From positions 54,887 to 118,886 of the forward strand of contig CAXAMN010001470.1 in the NCBI GenBank assembly GCA_963970005.1: a stretch of 64,000 nucleotides of DNA. The letters are read 5' to 3'. The DNA comes from Durusdinium trenchii. Its lineage: Eukaryota; Sar; Dinophyceae; Suessiales; Symbiodiniaceae. The notes beneath the pieces are model-generated. The model was given only the letters and a program-made list of their open reading frames with translations. It made no database searches and had not been told where the DNA came from. The position numbers and the translations under genes were made by a program. Below are positions 1-10,727 of the stretch, in pieces (position 1 is the stretch's first letter; every line of letters begins with the position of its first letter).

Positions 1-3000
1 TCAGGCTGCCATGACATTCCCATCCGTTGCCTCAGCTCGTTGACCCGGGCCACTGGCAACGACTTGGTGCCGATGTCCGCGATGAGCTCTCTTCCAGGCT
101 GGTACTTCAGCTCCCATTGACCAGACTGGATCCTCCATTTGAGGTGGGCGGCCCGTACCTTCAAGTGTCTTGTACGCCACGCTCCAGTTGCACAACTTGC
201 TATTGAAACTGCAGCTGTGTTGTCGCACTTGAGGAACTTCGGGACGTCCTTCGCCATCTCATCAACCAGACATGCGATGCTGTCTCCCACGACCACAGCT
301 TCGATGACCTCTATGAGCTCTGCCTCCGCGGTTGAAAGGGCGGGGAACGGCTGCTTGCAGCTCTTCCATGCCACCGGTGCTCCGGCCACCGTTGTGATCA
401 CGCAGCCATGGCTATGAGCACCACCTGGAGCGAAAGAGGCATCACTCACTGACTCCAGGATGAAGTTGGCGTCTCTCCTGTACCACAAGCCCAGGCCCTG
501 CGTGGCATTCAAGTGCCTGATCAGCTGGTATGCGGTTTGGATCGCCCATTTTGGGGCCCGGCTCGTCGCTGAGCAGATTCGGCTGACCGTGTAGGCAATG
601 TCCGGCCTCGTCTTCGTTGCCAGCCACAAAAGTTCTCCTCCGAGTTGTTGTGCCTCTCGGACCTGCAAGGGCGTGCGATCCAGCTCATCCTCGGGTTCCT
701 GGGATTCCTTCATCATCTGAGCGCTGCAAAGGTCCTCCATGCCATGTCGCCGAACCACTTCCCTCAAGTAGGAACATTGATTGGCAAAGAAGTCTCCTTG
801 TTCAGTTCGGCTCAACTCCATTCCACAGTACCGAACTGGTTCACGATCTCCCACCCACGTAGGTTCGGACGTCTCCCAGGTCCTTCGAAAGCTCTGGAGC
901 CCTGCCCTCACAATCTCCTCGGCGCCGAAGAGCATCACATCATCCACGTACACCAAGGCGAGTCCCTCAACCTGGTCTCCATCTCCGGCATCTTTCCGAC
1001 GCACCAACCACAAGTTCTCCTCCGCGAAGCTCTGTTGGTACTCATAGGTGACGGAGTTCGCCTGAAAGGACATCTGGCTGATCTCGATGTCCCTGTAGTC
1101 CCCCCAAAGCTTCGGAGACTCACGCAAGCCATACAGGGCCTTCTCCACCAACCACATTTCCCCGTCCTTCACCAATCCCAGCCGAATGAGGATCTTCGGA
1201 GGAAGCATGAGCTCCAGTCGTTTCCTCTTCGTGAGGTCCTCCTCCTGCTGCTCTTCCATGGCCATCTCTTCTTGACCATCGCGACCTCCTCCAGCTTCTT
1301 CATGATCCTCTTGGGGTCGACCATGGGCGTCTTCCAAGGCAAGGTTCTTTTTCCGGCTGCTCTCCTGAAGTGTTCGTAGAGGTGCGTTCAAGAGAGCAGT
1401 CTTAATGTCCAGGCTAGCCGCCTGCCAGCCTCGCGAAGCGGCCAGTGCCAATGAGGTCCTCAAGCATGTAGTATCCGCCCCACCTGCATAGAGCTGAGCT
1501 GCCTCCGAACGATCTCCAGGACCTCTTCCAGCTCCCTTCAGGTAGTTCCCGCACACCACCAGGCGGCATTTCCTTCGTCCGTCAGGGGCCTTCACCGCAT
1601 GGATGGCCTTCCCTGGAACCACCTCCACCTTGTCTCCATGCTCTCTCTGGTAGTAGGCCACTTCTGCGGGAGTCAGTCGCCGAATCGCCTTCTTGCCCTC
1701 CAAGGACTGGATCTCCTTCATAATGGCCTCCAGCCACAGCTCCCGGTCTTTGTACACCTCATCGTTGGGCACGATCCGGGTTTGGAGAATCTCGTCTTCC
1801 AAGAGTCGTTGGGTTGATGCCACCTGTTCTTGTCGTAGAGCAACCAGACCTCGGCTCAACGGAGGAACTTCTCTTGGAGCAGCTCCCAACAAGTGACCCT
1901 CCTCCTCATAGACGGCCTGAAAGAGCATTCGACGATCCTCCTCCCTCTGTAGGTCTTCTTCTCCCCGTATGCATGCCAGTGGTGTCTTCTCTCTCAACCT
2001 CCAGCGAAGCCGTACAGGGTCGTCTTGGATATGGACCTCCTCCATGACCAAGTCTCGTTCGTCGGGCTTAGGCTCTTTGACATCCTTTATCAAGTAGCTC
2101 ACTACCTTGACCTTCTCCTTGTCCGTGAGGACCGCGTGCCCTTTGGACACTTGCGGTGTAGGTGTCAGGTAGGTCACCATCTCGGATGTCGCTTCAAAAG
2201 GTCCTCCTCGCTCCCAAGCTCGCTTTCTCACCGTGATGAGCTGCCCAAAGCGTGGAAGCGTCTCCTTGATGTTCTCCCTTCTCCTTCTTTCCAGCTCCGT
2301 GACATGTCTCGCCGCTGCCGGCCACCACTTCGTGGGCACGCCCGAAGCATGTAGAAGTCGACGGACCCTTTGCTTGATCGACGCAATCATGGCCTCAGCA
2401 CGACCGTTTGATTGGTGTTCATCCGGAGGACTGAAGGTTCTAGCCAGCCCCCTCTCCAAGCACCACCTCTTGAACGGGTTGTTGTCGAACTCCCGGCCTG
2501 CATCGGTATGGATTCTAGCCACAGGGTAGCCGTGGCGTCTCAGCATTCCAAATAGTTCCTGTGTTCCTGCAAGGACTTCTGCTGCGCTTTTCGAGGTCAG
2601 TGGTAGGCAAATGGACATTGTGGTCATCTTGTAGACCTTCTGGTGCTCTTCAACTTCCTCTGGAGTCTTTGGAGGTGGTACCGATGGTGGTTCTGGTTGA
2701 CTGGGTCCTGGATCAGGCGGCGGCTCTAACTGATCACCGTCTCCTTCGCCCTGCCGTTCATCCTCCTCCGGCTCACCCATCTCCAGATCTTCGCCCTCAT
2801 CTGACGTAGGTCGATAGGACATCTCCTCACCATGTGCTTCCAGATCCTGAGCCAGGTCATACTCCACCTCCCGAAGAGCCTCCTCTTCCTCGAGTGTAGG
2901 CCAGTCCTTGTCTGGGATCACCTCCAGCTGTTCAACCTCGTCCCATGGTGCCTCCTCCATGACCGGCCACGTGTATGCTCCAACCAGGAGGTACTTCTTG

Positions 3001-6000
3001 AGGTCGCCGTCAATGTCATGGCCGAGCACAAATGGTCCAGTCAGATCCAGCGACAGCACACACGGAGCCGCTATCCCTTGAGCTCGATGTGGTCGATCCC
3101 TTGCCGCTGCTCTCTGACAGACAGCGCAGTCTCTGCGGAACGGCGCGTGTCCCTGTGCCAGGTGCTCCTGCCAAGACAAGGCCTTCATCGTCACCCGCCT
3201 CTTCTGGATGTTGACAGTGATGCTTCTTGCAATCTCTCGCATCATTCCGGGGGCCCATCTCGCCAGCTCGGAGCTCGACACCTCATGCTTGGTCTTCAAG
3301 AAGGCCTTGGGCGGGCCCCGATCCTCGGGAACCATGAACTCCATGTTCAATGCCAGTGAGGTAGGTTTCACCGCCATACCACCATAGGCACCCTGGTTGA
3401 AGGTCACCATGTCCAGGTTGAGATACTCTTTCATTACCTTCCACTCTTCGGTTCTCCAGAAGGATGCCACTTCCGGCATGTGCTGAGGCGCTGCAGGCTG
3501 CTCCATCAAGAACCTGACCGTTGGCAGCAACGCGGGATTCTTCTCCTGGGACAATCGTGCATCTCGACCCAGCTTTGCCACCACATAGAGCGTCACCATA
3601 CGCAACAGCAGCACATCGTCCAAATGGCACTTTGCCCTCTCCACTTCATCCAACTCGTCCAAGCCCCAGGGTCTTCCCAACGATCTCGACGGCCCTGGTA
3701 GCCCCGTGACCGGATGATGTCGTAGTTCACTGCGGGTCCTGCAGTTGGGTCCACCGATCACCGCATCAATCCAGCCCAACATCGCAATCCTTAGCAGTGC
3801 TGCGTACATTGCATCGTCCTTTGGCATGTCATGACTTTGGTTTCGAAGGATATCCACCTCCAACAATCTCGTGGTGTCTCCGCCAGCCTCCTTGAGAGCC
3901 CTTGTGAGATCGTAGCCCTCATTCTTCCCAGCGTAGAGATGAACCACCACACCCTCATTTTTCCAGCGCTTGCGGATGCGTCGATTGACTCCAAGGACCT
4001 CAAGATTCCTTGCTGGAGAGTCCACCAGGCGATCCTTGATTCGGATCGGGACCTTGTCGAAGATCGGACAATCTGCCACCACCCGGTCCAGCCAGTCGAC
4101 GTCATTGTGAGCCTCCCCAAATCGGTAGCGCCTCAACGCCGTTCTCGACCGAGATTCCTCCAGCTCCCTGATGAGGTCCAACGCAACATCATGGTCCATT
4201 TGAGGACATCCCGCCTCAACTCTGAGGTCAATGTTGCCCTTGACTGGGCGCTCCAAAGTGCAAGCTTCCCCCATCCACTCGATTCGACACCCCAAGTCGC
4301 GGACAAGCCTTCCGGCCGGGACGATCGGCTCCACGTTCTCATTGTTGTGGACCAGCGTCTCCCCTTCTGTCATTCGGATGTCTTGTGCTCCTCCGGCAGC
4401 CAACGTCACCCTCACCTGGCGATATCTCTGAAGGTCTTCTCCTCGGAGCTTGGGCCTCAGAGCGTGCGTTGCCCCAGAATCCAGAAGTCCCTCTCGACCT
4501 TGTTGGACTCGAGCTATCTTGACTGCCCGTAGCTCTGGGCCACCTTTCTCCCATGCTCGATTCAGCTTCTTCAATGTCGCACCAAGGTCCGTTGCACGAT
4601 CTTGCCCTTCTTCTTCGAGGTTCATGCCCTTGAGCAACTTGTGCGCCTCATCAAGCACATTCTTGATTGGGTCTGCAGTTCTTGTCGCTGCATCCGATGC
4701 CGCCTCCGAAGTCACCGACTGCGAGGACGCTGCTTGAGGAGAAATTGAAGCCCCCGACTCGCTCCGCGAGGTCCCATTTCCACCACCACCAGTTTTGTCC
4801 AGCAGCTTCTGAAGCTTCGGTTTCTGGCCAGATGGAGGTCCTTCTCCCTTCTTTGCCGTCTCTTTCCTCGGACAGTCTCGAGCCAGGTGTTGTGTGGCCC
4901 CGCACGTAAAGCACCTTCTCTCCTGGTTCTGCTTGTCGCCAGTCTCCAGTTGATGCGCCCATTTGCACGACTGCCCTCTTCGACATCCAGACTCGGTGAG
5001 GAAATATCGACAAGGACCCTTCGCCGATGTCGTTGGCGAGTCCCCCTTCTTCTCTCGATCTTCCCCTTGTAGTGCCTTTACTGCCAATGGTCCACCTCCC
5101 TGATTTCCAGGTCTCGTAGTGCTCGAAGACGGTCGGACTCGGTGCATGAGTTGTTCAAGTTCAGCGAGTAAATGCTCAGCATACGTCCGAACAGTCTCCT
5201 CATTGGGGATGGTATCAAGCTGCAAGGTGTTTTTGACCAAGGCGCATCTGAATTGCAGATCCGGTTGTTGAGTGAGGATCCGCTTGCTGAGTTTGTTGAT
5301 GCCCTTCATGAGGATGATCGCATCAGGGAGATTCAGGCCAATGTCGGTGGCCCTCCTGAGCCAGCGCATCCAGCGTCGGAGCCCCATGCAGGCTTCGCTT
5401 GGCGACCCTGCTTCTGGCGGATCTTCAAGTTGCCGCAGGATGATGGTGCGCTCATGAGCACCACCTGGTTGATAGAGGACCATGAGTTTGCTCACCAGCC
5501 CCAGCGGTGACAAAGTCCTCGTTGCTACCAGTTCCTCCTTCACTGATGTGGGAACCGAAGAAAGCAGCATGCTGATGGCCCTCTTTTCCACTCGAGCCCA
5601 CTTCGGCTTTTGCAACTCAGCAGACGGCTCGATCTTGGATGATGCCCGCTGAATTGGACGAAGCTTGATGTACTGTTTGTACCAAGCCCTTGCTTCGCTC
5701 ACCACCAACTCCCACCACTCGCCTGACGAGTCGCTAAGGTCTGTCATAGCCGGTTCCACCATAGTGAGCCAGTCAGCGAGGTCGATGGGAGCCGTATCGG
5801 ATGGCTCTGCCAGGACTGGGAGTGTGGCCGTCCCCGGCTTGACCGACTCCGGTCCTTCTTGCTTCTTGTCCTTGTCGACCAGGTAGGTGATCAGCATGGA
5901 CATCGCATCAGCCATGCCACCACCGTGCTCTCTTGATGGTTCCTCCCGAACATTTGCCGTTGAAGATCGACCAGGCTGCTCGGCTGCGGCTTTCTTCTTT

Positions 6001-7208
6001 GGCTGACCCACGCCTTTCCCGGTCCCTTGTCTCCCTTCCGGTTCGAAGCCCTTCGCCCGAGATGCCACCAAGCCCTCAGGTTGACCTCCTCCCTGACGTG
6101 CAGTTCTCGGACCTTGAGATCTCGACCTCTCTCGTTGCCCTTGCCCCCGACCACCTCGCTTTGCTGGCGCCGGAGTGACCGTCCCCATCAAGGATTGGAG
6201 CTGCTCGAACTGTTGCATGGGAGTCAACTCATACAGCCGGCGTCTTTCCACCTCCAAATCTGTCTCTCTCGGAGGCTCGTCGACCGTCAATTCCAGCTGA
6301 CGATTCACAGGCTCATCGCTTTCTGGCGTTCTGAAAGCCTGCTGCTCCAGCTCACGTTGTAGATCATGGACCTTGGCTTCCAGGCTAGCCCTCTGGTACT
6401 TCATGGCGTCCATGAGCTCTGCTTGCTGAATCTGCAGTTGTTGATTCTCCTGCTTCAGCATTGCCAACATGGTCATCATCTCCTGTGGATTTGGCGGACC
6501 AGGGCCATAGGGATGCAGCTGAACTTGCCATCCTCCTTGATGCGGCATAGGTCCCCTCCTCTCTTCATGGGGCATGATGTACCCAGGTGGGCCAGTTTGT
6601 CCAAAGCCTCTCGGAACATGCAGACCTCTCCCTCCAGGCCCGTTCCCTTGGATCTGAACCACCGATTGCTCTCTAGGTTGGGGAGGTTGTCGCCCATCGC
6701 TGTCACTTTCAGGCTCTTGTACTTCAGGTGCCCGTGGTTCTCTTGGTCGTCCACGTCGCTGGTCATCTGGTACATGATCGCCCACCAGTGCCGGTGATGG
6801 TGTCCCCGTCGTCGTGCTCGTCTGTGGAAGCACTCCCACTGAACCTTCTTCTTTCGGCAGGAACGTGGGTCTCTCCTTTTGCACCTCCTCTGGCGACCTG
6901 TTCCCCATACCAGGCTGCCAGATGCTCTGCCTCGGGACTTGGGCATATAGGTGAGGAGCTTGGCTCTGTACCTCATGAAGTCCCTTCAGCTGTTCAGGCG
7001 TGAAGAGCGGGGTCATCGGCGTCAGAGTCGTTGGTGGCCCTTTCGGACCCTCCAGGGTCCCCTCCCCCTCTTCCACACCATCTTCTAAGGCGAGCTGATC
7101 ATCTTCCAGCTGCCGATCTTGTAATTGAAGGCCTCCCTGATCGGCTGGGTCCTCTTCTTCATCCCCATCGCCAGGCTGCCTTCGTCCCCGACGAGCCACC
7201 ATGGACAT
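1..7208 (-). CDS. Ty1/copia retrotransposon Gag-Pol polyprotein, intact frame, partial at window edge
   Basis: One minus-strand frame is open from ATG at 7208 to base 1 (2,402 codons, checked codon by codon over most of its length) and continues off the window. An in-frame TAA at 7251-7253 sets the start. In order: a Gln/Pro-rich Gag with a helical stretch; a CCCH finger (C733-X8-C742-X5-C748-X3-H752); a retroviral CCHC knuckle (C766, C769, H774, C779); a protease DSGATH site with Asp910; an integrase HHCC zinc site (H1349, H1354, C1361, C1364); the integrase triad D1388, D1569, E1605, with 35 residues between the last two as in the family; a reverse transcriptase with YVDD (D2089, D2090); and RNase H with DNTAAV (D2329) and ADIGTKSL near the end. 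The domain order protease-integrase-RT-RNase H is that of copia. About 120 extra acidic, proline-rich residues separate the first two integrase aspartates. Absence of stops suggests a recent insertion. Confidence 0.95.
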   Translation of the reverse strand, partial: MSMVARRGRRQPGDGDEEEDPADQGGLQLQDRQLEDDQLALEDGVEEGEGTLEGPKGPPTTLTPMTPLFTPEQLKGLHEVQSQAPHLYAQVPRQSIWQPGMGNRSPEEVQKERPTFLPKEEGSVGVLPQTSTTTGTPSPALVGDHVPDDQRRGRPREPRAPEVQEPESDSDGRQPPQPREQSVVQIQGNGPGGRGLHVPRGFGQTGPPGYIMPHEERRGPMPHQGGWQVQLHPYGPGPPNPQEMMTMLAMLKQENQQLQIQQAELMDAMKYQRASLEAKVHDLQRELEQQAFRTPESDEPVNRQLELTVDEPPRETDLEVERRRLYELTPMQQFEQLQSLMGTVTPAPAKRGGRGQGQRERSRSQGPRTARQGGGQPEGLVASRAKGFEPEGRQGTGKGVGQPKKKAAAEQPGRSSTANVREEPSREHGGGMADAMSMLITYLVDKDKKQEGPESVKPGTATLPVLAEPSDTAPIDLADWLTMVEPAMTDLSDSSGEWWELVVSEARAWYKQYIKLRPIQRASSKIEPSAELQKPKWARVEKRAISMLLSSVPTSVKEELVATRTLSPLGLVSKLMVLYQPGGAHERTIILRQLEDPPEAGSPSEACMGLRRWMRWLRRATDIGLNLPDAIILMKGINKLSKRILTQQPDLQFRCALVKNTLQLDTIPNEETVRTYAEHLLAELEQLMHRVRPSSSTTRPGNQGGGPLAVKALQGEDREKKGDSPTTSAKGPCRYFLTESGCRRGQSCKWAHQLETGDKQNQERRCFTCGATQHLARDCPRKETAKKGEGPPSGQKPKLQKLLDKTGGGGNGTSRSESGASISPQAASSQSVTSEAASDAATRTADPIKNVLDEAHKLLKGMNLEEEGQDRATDLGATLKKLNRAWEKGGPELRAVKIARVQQGREGLLDSGATHALRPKLRGEDLQRYRQVRVTLAAGGAQDIRMTEGETLVHNNENVEPIVPAGRLVRDLGCRIEWMGEACTLERPVKGNIDLRVEAGCPQMDHDVALDLIRELEESRSRTALRRYRFGEAHNDVDWLDRVVADCPIFDKVPIRIKDRLVDSPARNLEVLGVNRRIRKRWKNEGVVVHLYAGKNEGYDLTRALKEAGGDTTRLLEVDILRNQSHDMPKDDAMYAALLRIAMLGWIDAVIGGPNCRTRSELRHHPVTGLPGPSRSLGRPWGLDELDEVERAKCHLDDVLLLRMVTLYVVAKLGRDARLSQEKNPALLPTVRFLMEQPAAPQHMPEVASFWRTEEWKVMKEYLNLDMVTFNQGAYGGMAVKPTSLALNMEFMVPEDRGPPKAFLKTKHEVSSSELARWAPGMMREIARSITVNIQKRRVTMKALSWQEHLAQGHAPFRRDCAVCQRAAARDRPHRAQGIAAPCVLSLDLTGPFVLGHDIDGDLKKYLLVGAYTWPVMEEAPWDEVEQLEVIPDKDWPTLEEEEALREVEYDLAQDLEAHGEEMSYRPTSDEGEDLEMGEPEEDERQGEGDGDQLEPPPDPGPSQPEPPSVPPPKTPEEVEEHQKVYKMTTMSICLPLTSKSAAEVLAGTQELFGMLRRHGYPVARIHTDAGREFDNNPFKRWCLERGLARTFSPPDEHQSNGRAEAMIASIKQRVRRLLHASGVPTKWWPAAARHVTELERRRRENIKETLPRFGQLITVRKRAWERGGPFEATSEMVTYLTPTPQVSKGHAVLTDKEKVKVVSYLIKDVKEPKPDERDLVMEEVHIQDDPVRLRWRLREKTPLACIRGEEDLQREEDRRMLFQAVYEEEGHLLGAAPREVPPLSRGLVALRQEQVASTQRLLEDEILQTRIVPNDEVYKDRELWLEAIMKEIQSLEGKKAIRRLTPAEVAYYQREHGDKVEVVPGKAIHAVKAPDGRRKCRLVVCGNYLKGAGRGPGDRSEAAQLYAGGADTTCLRTSLALAASRGWQAASLDIKTALLNAPLRTLQESSRKKNLALEDAHGRPQEDHEEAGGGRDGQEEMAMEEQQEEDLTKRKRLELMLPPKILIRLGLVKDGEMWLVEKALYGLRESPKLWGDYRDIEISQMSFQANSVTYEYQQSFAEENLWLVRRKDAGDGDQVEGLALVYVDDVMLFGAEEIVRAGLQSFRRTWETSEPTWVGDREPVRYCGMELSRTEQGDFFANQCSYLREVVRRHGMEDLCSAQMMKESQEPEDELDRTPLQVREAQQLGGELLWLATKTRPDIAYTVSRICSATSRAPKWAIQTAYQLIRHLNATQGLGLWYRRDANFILESVSDASFAPGGAHSHGCVITTVAGAPVAWKSCKQPFPALSTAEAELIEVIEAVVVGDSIACLVDEMAKDVPKFLKCDNTAAVSIASCATGAWRTRHLKVRAAHLKWRIQSGQWELKYQPGRELIADIGTKSLPVARVNELRQRMGMSWQP

Positions 7209-7450
7209 TGCTTGCAAGCGCGCAGGGCTGCCCGTCCTTGCCCACGGGTCTTACACCTGTCACCTTGGGCTCATAACCTGCAAGGTTCAACGCTCCTATT
7301 TTCGAGCATAAAAGCGGCTGTCGAGTGTACACTTCTCGTTTTGTGCGTGTCATCCTTTGCGGACCAGCATATACAATGAGGGCACAAACTGCCATAGACT
7401 ATAGATTCTGGTCTAGAAGAGAACACACCAATCCCACAGTTTAACGGAAC
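7209..7450 (-). other. Probable 5' leader and LTR part of the copia element
   Basis: This lies directly upstream of the Gag start on the minus strand. Reading the minus strand, GGTTATGAGCC near 7270 loosely resembles a primer-binding site complementary to initiator tRNA, and it follows a ...TTGCA that could be an LTR end. The LTR cannot be delimited because the matching 3' LTR lies outside the window. TG-starting candidates for the LTR outer edge are near 7425 and 7465. Confidence 0.3.
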
Positions 7451-8466
7451 ATTTACAGTTTACAGGACACGCATAGTTTTGGGGGTTCAACCTACACTTT
7501 CCTGTAGATTTTCCCTTGGAACAATGCATTGAATCAACGTAAATTCTGTGCTATTTCCTTTCTTTGGCAAGGCTTTTGAACGCAGCTGTGATGCCTGCCC
7601 TTGTGAGTTGCACCATACCTGCCAAAGCCTCGGCACGACTGCTAAGCTGGCAGATAGGGGCGCATAGCCGACCAGTTCAGAGACCGGTGGTCTCAAACGT
7701 TTCAACCTGTCCAGTTCCCCACCGAGGCGGCTTGGGGGTGGCTGAACCGGGAACTGGAACTCAGCACTGTGCCCCATGGCTGGGAGCCCAATGACATGCT
7801 TCTTGAAAATGACATACTTGTTGGGAAGCTGGAAGTGAAGGAACGAGTGGTCGGGTATTTGATAGAATTTAGAATGAAAGAGTTGACCAAACAAGCACTC
7901 ACGTCCCTTCAGAAGGGTCATTTGGATTTGTTGGCAATGCGTTTGCCGAGGTGGCATGTCCATGAGGCGGTGCACGGCTCTTTGTTGGAGTGGTGTCAGC
8001 TAGAGCAGTTAGAAGGCATGTAGGATTCTTTCAGTTGATGTTGTGGCAAGTTGCCCGCTCCCCCCACCACACACTTGCACAAGCAAACTCAATTAAGTTT
8101 GGGACTGTCAAAGCGATGCAACTGCCTGTGAGTAGTGGGTACCGCAAGGGAATAGTTGTGTGTCCTATGTGTCCTTTTGCCAGGGAGTGGCACGGCTGGG
8201 TGGGCAGCGTCATCACGTTGAGCATGGCTTGTCGTGTCTTCATCCCACAGGCATGGCAAGTGATTTCATTTCGAGGGGGGCTTTGCACTTTCAGGATTTC
8301 TCAGAGCCTGTGTAAGTGTCGTGCGAACACCTAAGCACTCAGACCTTCTTTGCTTTTGTTGTATGACAAAATCACGAAAGCTAGCGAAGCTAGCTGGAGT
8401 TACTCTTGCGATAGCAAGGTTTCTTTCGATCGGGTGCAAATCCTAACCCCTGATTTTTCAGGTCGA
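7451..8466. other. Non-coding interval, no supported gene
   Basis: Short overlapping reading frames occur on both strands but none shows a motif, a composition bias or a splice context that would support coding. Nothing else is recognised. Confidence 0.4.
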
Positions 8467-8478
8467 AGCCCCCCCTCC

Positions 8479-8528
<50 letters not shown>

Positions 8529-8735
8529 GTCTCTCTCTCTCTCTCATCTCTCTCATCTCTCTCATCTCTCTCATCTCTCTCATCTCTCTTTCATCTCTCT
8601 CTCATCTCTCTCATCTCTCCCTCATCTCTTTCTCATCTCTCTCTCATCTCTCTCTCCTCTCTCTCTCTCTCTACTCTCTTCTGTCTCTCGTCTTTCCGTC
8701 TCTCTTCTCTCTCTTCTCTCTCAGGAGGATCCGGG
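8467..8735. repeat. CT-rich microsatellite block (CTCACT, CATCTCTCT units)
   Basis: A run of CTCACT units passes into CTCTCT, then a 9-11 base CATCTCTCT-like unit repeated about a dozen times, then TCTC-rich sequence. It is almost pure pyrimidine on the plus strand. The long frames through it are artefacts of the repeat. Confidence 0.95.
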
Positions 8736-8838
8736 CAAAGAGCCACATAGGACTCTTCACCTGGAATCGTTTGCCCCGCCGAACTTGTGCAAGGCGTCCT
8801 GCCTTCTGCCTCCCCTCTCCCCCTCCTTGTCTTCCTCG

Positions 8839-8881
8839 ACCTTCCCTCCCTCCCTCCCTCCCTCCCTCCCTCCCTCCCTCT
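8839..8881. repeat. (CCCT)n microsatellite
   Basis: About ten CCCT/TCCC units in a row, inside a wider C/T-rich stretch that begins near 8806. Confidence 0.9.
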
Positions 8882-9921
8882 TCGCAAGTTCGACTCCGTC
8901 CTGTCGTCGCTCTTTGGCATGCGGTTAGCGTTGCGTATCTTGCGGCCGCACTCGCTCTGCAGCCTCTGACAACCCTCCCCGCAGACTTCCGACAGTCCGC
9001 TCTGCAGGTGGATCTTTGCGATGCCACCGCGACGTCTCCTTGACTGCCTCCAAAAAGAGCGCCATGTTTTTGCCTACCTCGCTGCCCTCCACTTTCCCAT
9101 TCTGGAGCGCTAGCTTTCGCCCCCCCCCTTGGCCTCAAGTTCGCGTAAACCAGAGAAGCCAGGTCAATGTTGGGCTTTGAGCATGAACATGCCTGACCGT
9201 TTGGGAGCCGGGAAGAAAATTGCCGGTTCCTTTGGCACCACTATACTACTATAATCTACTATACATCTATTCCTGTCAAAAGGGCACATTCTATATTTCT
9301 TGCTTGGAAAGACATGCCACGGAAGACATCCTGGCGAAGGTGCCTGACCTAATTGCGGTTTGCTGCCGAAGATGCAATCGATACCGCAAGGACCGATCCT
9401 TAAGGATGAAGATTGAATGTTTGTCTTTCTTTCTTTTCTTTATTTCATTGTCTCTTTAGACCTTCAGACCTTTCTTTTGTTGAAGAAAACAATATCTTGC
9501 ACAGCATGGATCATTTGCTTTGGCGATATGCAATTCTCACTTTGGTGAACGTACCAACACGGCACCGCTTGTTGTAGAGAAGATGGAGCAGCTGAGGAGC
9601 TAGAGAGATTAACGGAAGAGCCATCTAGAGTCTGAACACTAGCTCCGGATGTTGAGACAATCTAGAGCGACGAGCGACTTCAGACAATCTAGATTCTAGA
9701 GATGTCTAGAGATGTCTAGAGTCTAGAGTCCATGTTGAAAGCTCTGGACCTCGGCTTGAAACCCTTACTCTTCGTCTCTCACAGGCTCGGAAGATGATCT
9801 CCCAGGCCACAAGCTCTGGGCATGGGGATGGTTTGAGGTTCGAAGTCGGAGCGGCCAATCCAACCAGAGTCTTTAACACAAAACTTTGCATACCAAGTTT
9901 GAAAGAGCCTATAGAAGAGAA
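8882..9921. other. Non-coding interval with TCTAGA-rich cluster
   Basis: No supported gene. Between 9600 and 9735 the hexamer TCTAGA and close variants recur about eight times, several in the short phrase GATGTCTAGA. A smaller cluster of the same hexamer is at 22965-22985. Confidence 0.5.
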
Positions 9922-10010
9922 TGAGAGAGAGACAGATAGATAGATAGATAGATAGAGATAGAGATAGAGATAGAGATAGAGAGAGAGAGAGACAAAGAGA
10001 GACGAAGAGA
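9922..10010. repeat. GATA/GAGATA/GA microsatellite
   Basis: Successive blocks of GATA, then GAGATA, then GA repeats on the plus strand. Confidence 0.95.
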
Positions 10011-10614
10011 GCATGCTGCTCGGGTGTGTTTCGCAGGAAGACCTGAAGAACCTCTATGTGAACCCTGAGTGCCTTGGCTATTTTACGGATACAATGAACC
10101 AGATACACAGCCTTTTGATGTTTGTTTCTTGTTATGGTGTTTCATTCAGTGTACCTCAAACACTTTCCCATCTCATACACTTTTGCCAAGGTTCCGCATT
10201 GCAGAGGGCTTCGCTGGGATGCCCAGGGGATGACTGGCTGGAGAAGTTCTGCTGTTTCACAGGCATGTCCTTGGGAAAATAAGAATACTGAAAAGTTTCA
10301 GGTTTCAAGTTTCTCAGTCTTGGAGGCCATTGCTAGTTGGAGGCCACTCCTATTATAGATTGAGTCTTTCCATCTCGAGGTTGCTGGGTAGACCGCCAGA
10401 ACCTAATTCCCATCTCAACATCTATGGCCTGTTCAGGAGTGCTTGTAGGAGCGACGCTGCAGTCATCACTAAATGCAGACGACTTACCTTAATATGGTGG
10501 AACAAACAGATATCTTCGGGGTGTGCTTGGCTCCATTGGGGGTTTGTGTTGCCTGGCCAAAGTGGCATGGAAAACAGGGAAGCTAAGACCCATGCAGTCT
10601 GGGGGGCCTGAAAA

Positions 10615-10727
10615 GGCTAGGAGCAAGGGCTCGCTACTAGGGGCTCCTGGCCTTACTACTAGGAACAAGGACGCTACTAGGAGCAAAGGGCATCGCTACT
10701 AGGAGCAAGGACGCTAGTAGGAGCTTT
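10615..10727. repeat. Dispersed CTACTAGG-type repeat, copy 1
   Basis: About 110 bases made of alternating phrases CTACTAGGGGCTCCTGGC and CTACTAGGARCAAGGACG. GGCTCCTGG and CTAGGAGC are near reverse complements, so a single strand can fold into imperfect hairpins. Five copies of this family occur in the window, always intergenic. Confidence 0.9.

Noticed and set aside
8350-8928. 192-codon frame over the CT-rich block
   Set aside because: Low-complexity Ser/Leu translation of microsatellites, with no coding context.
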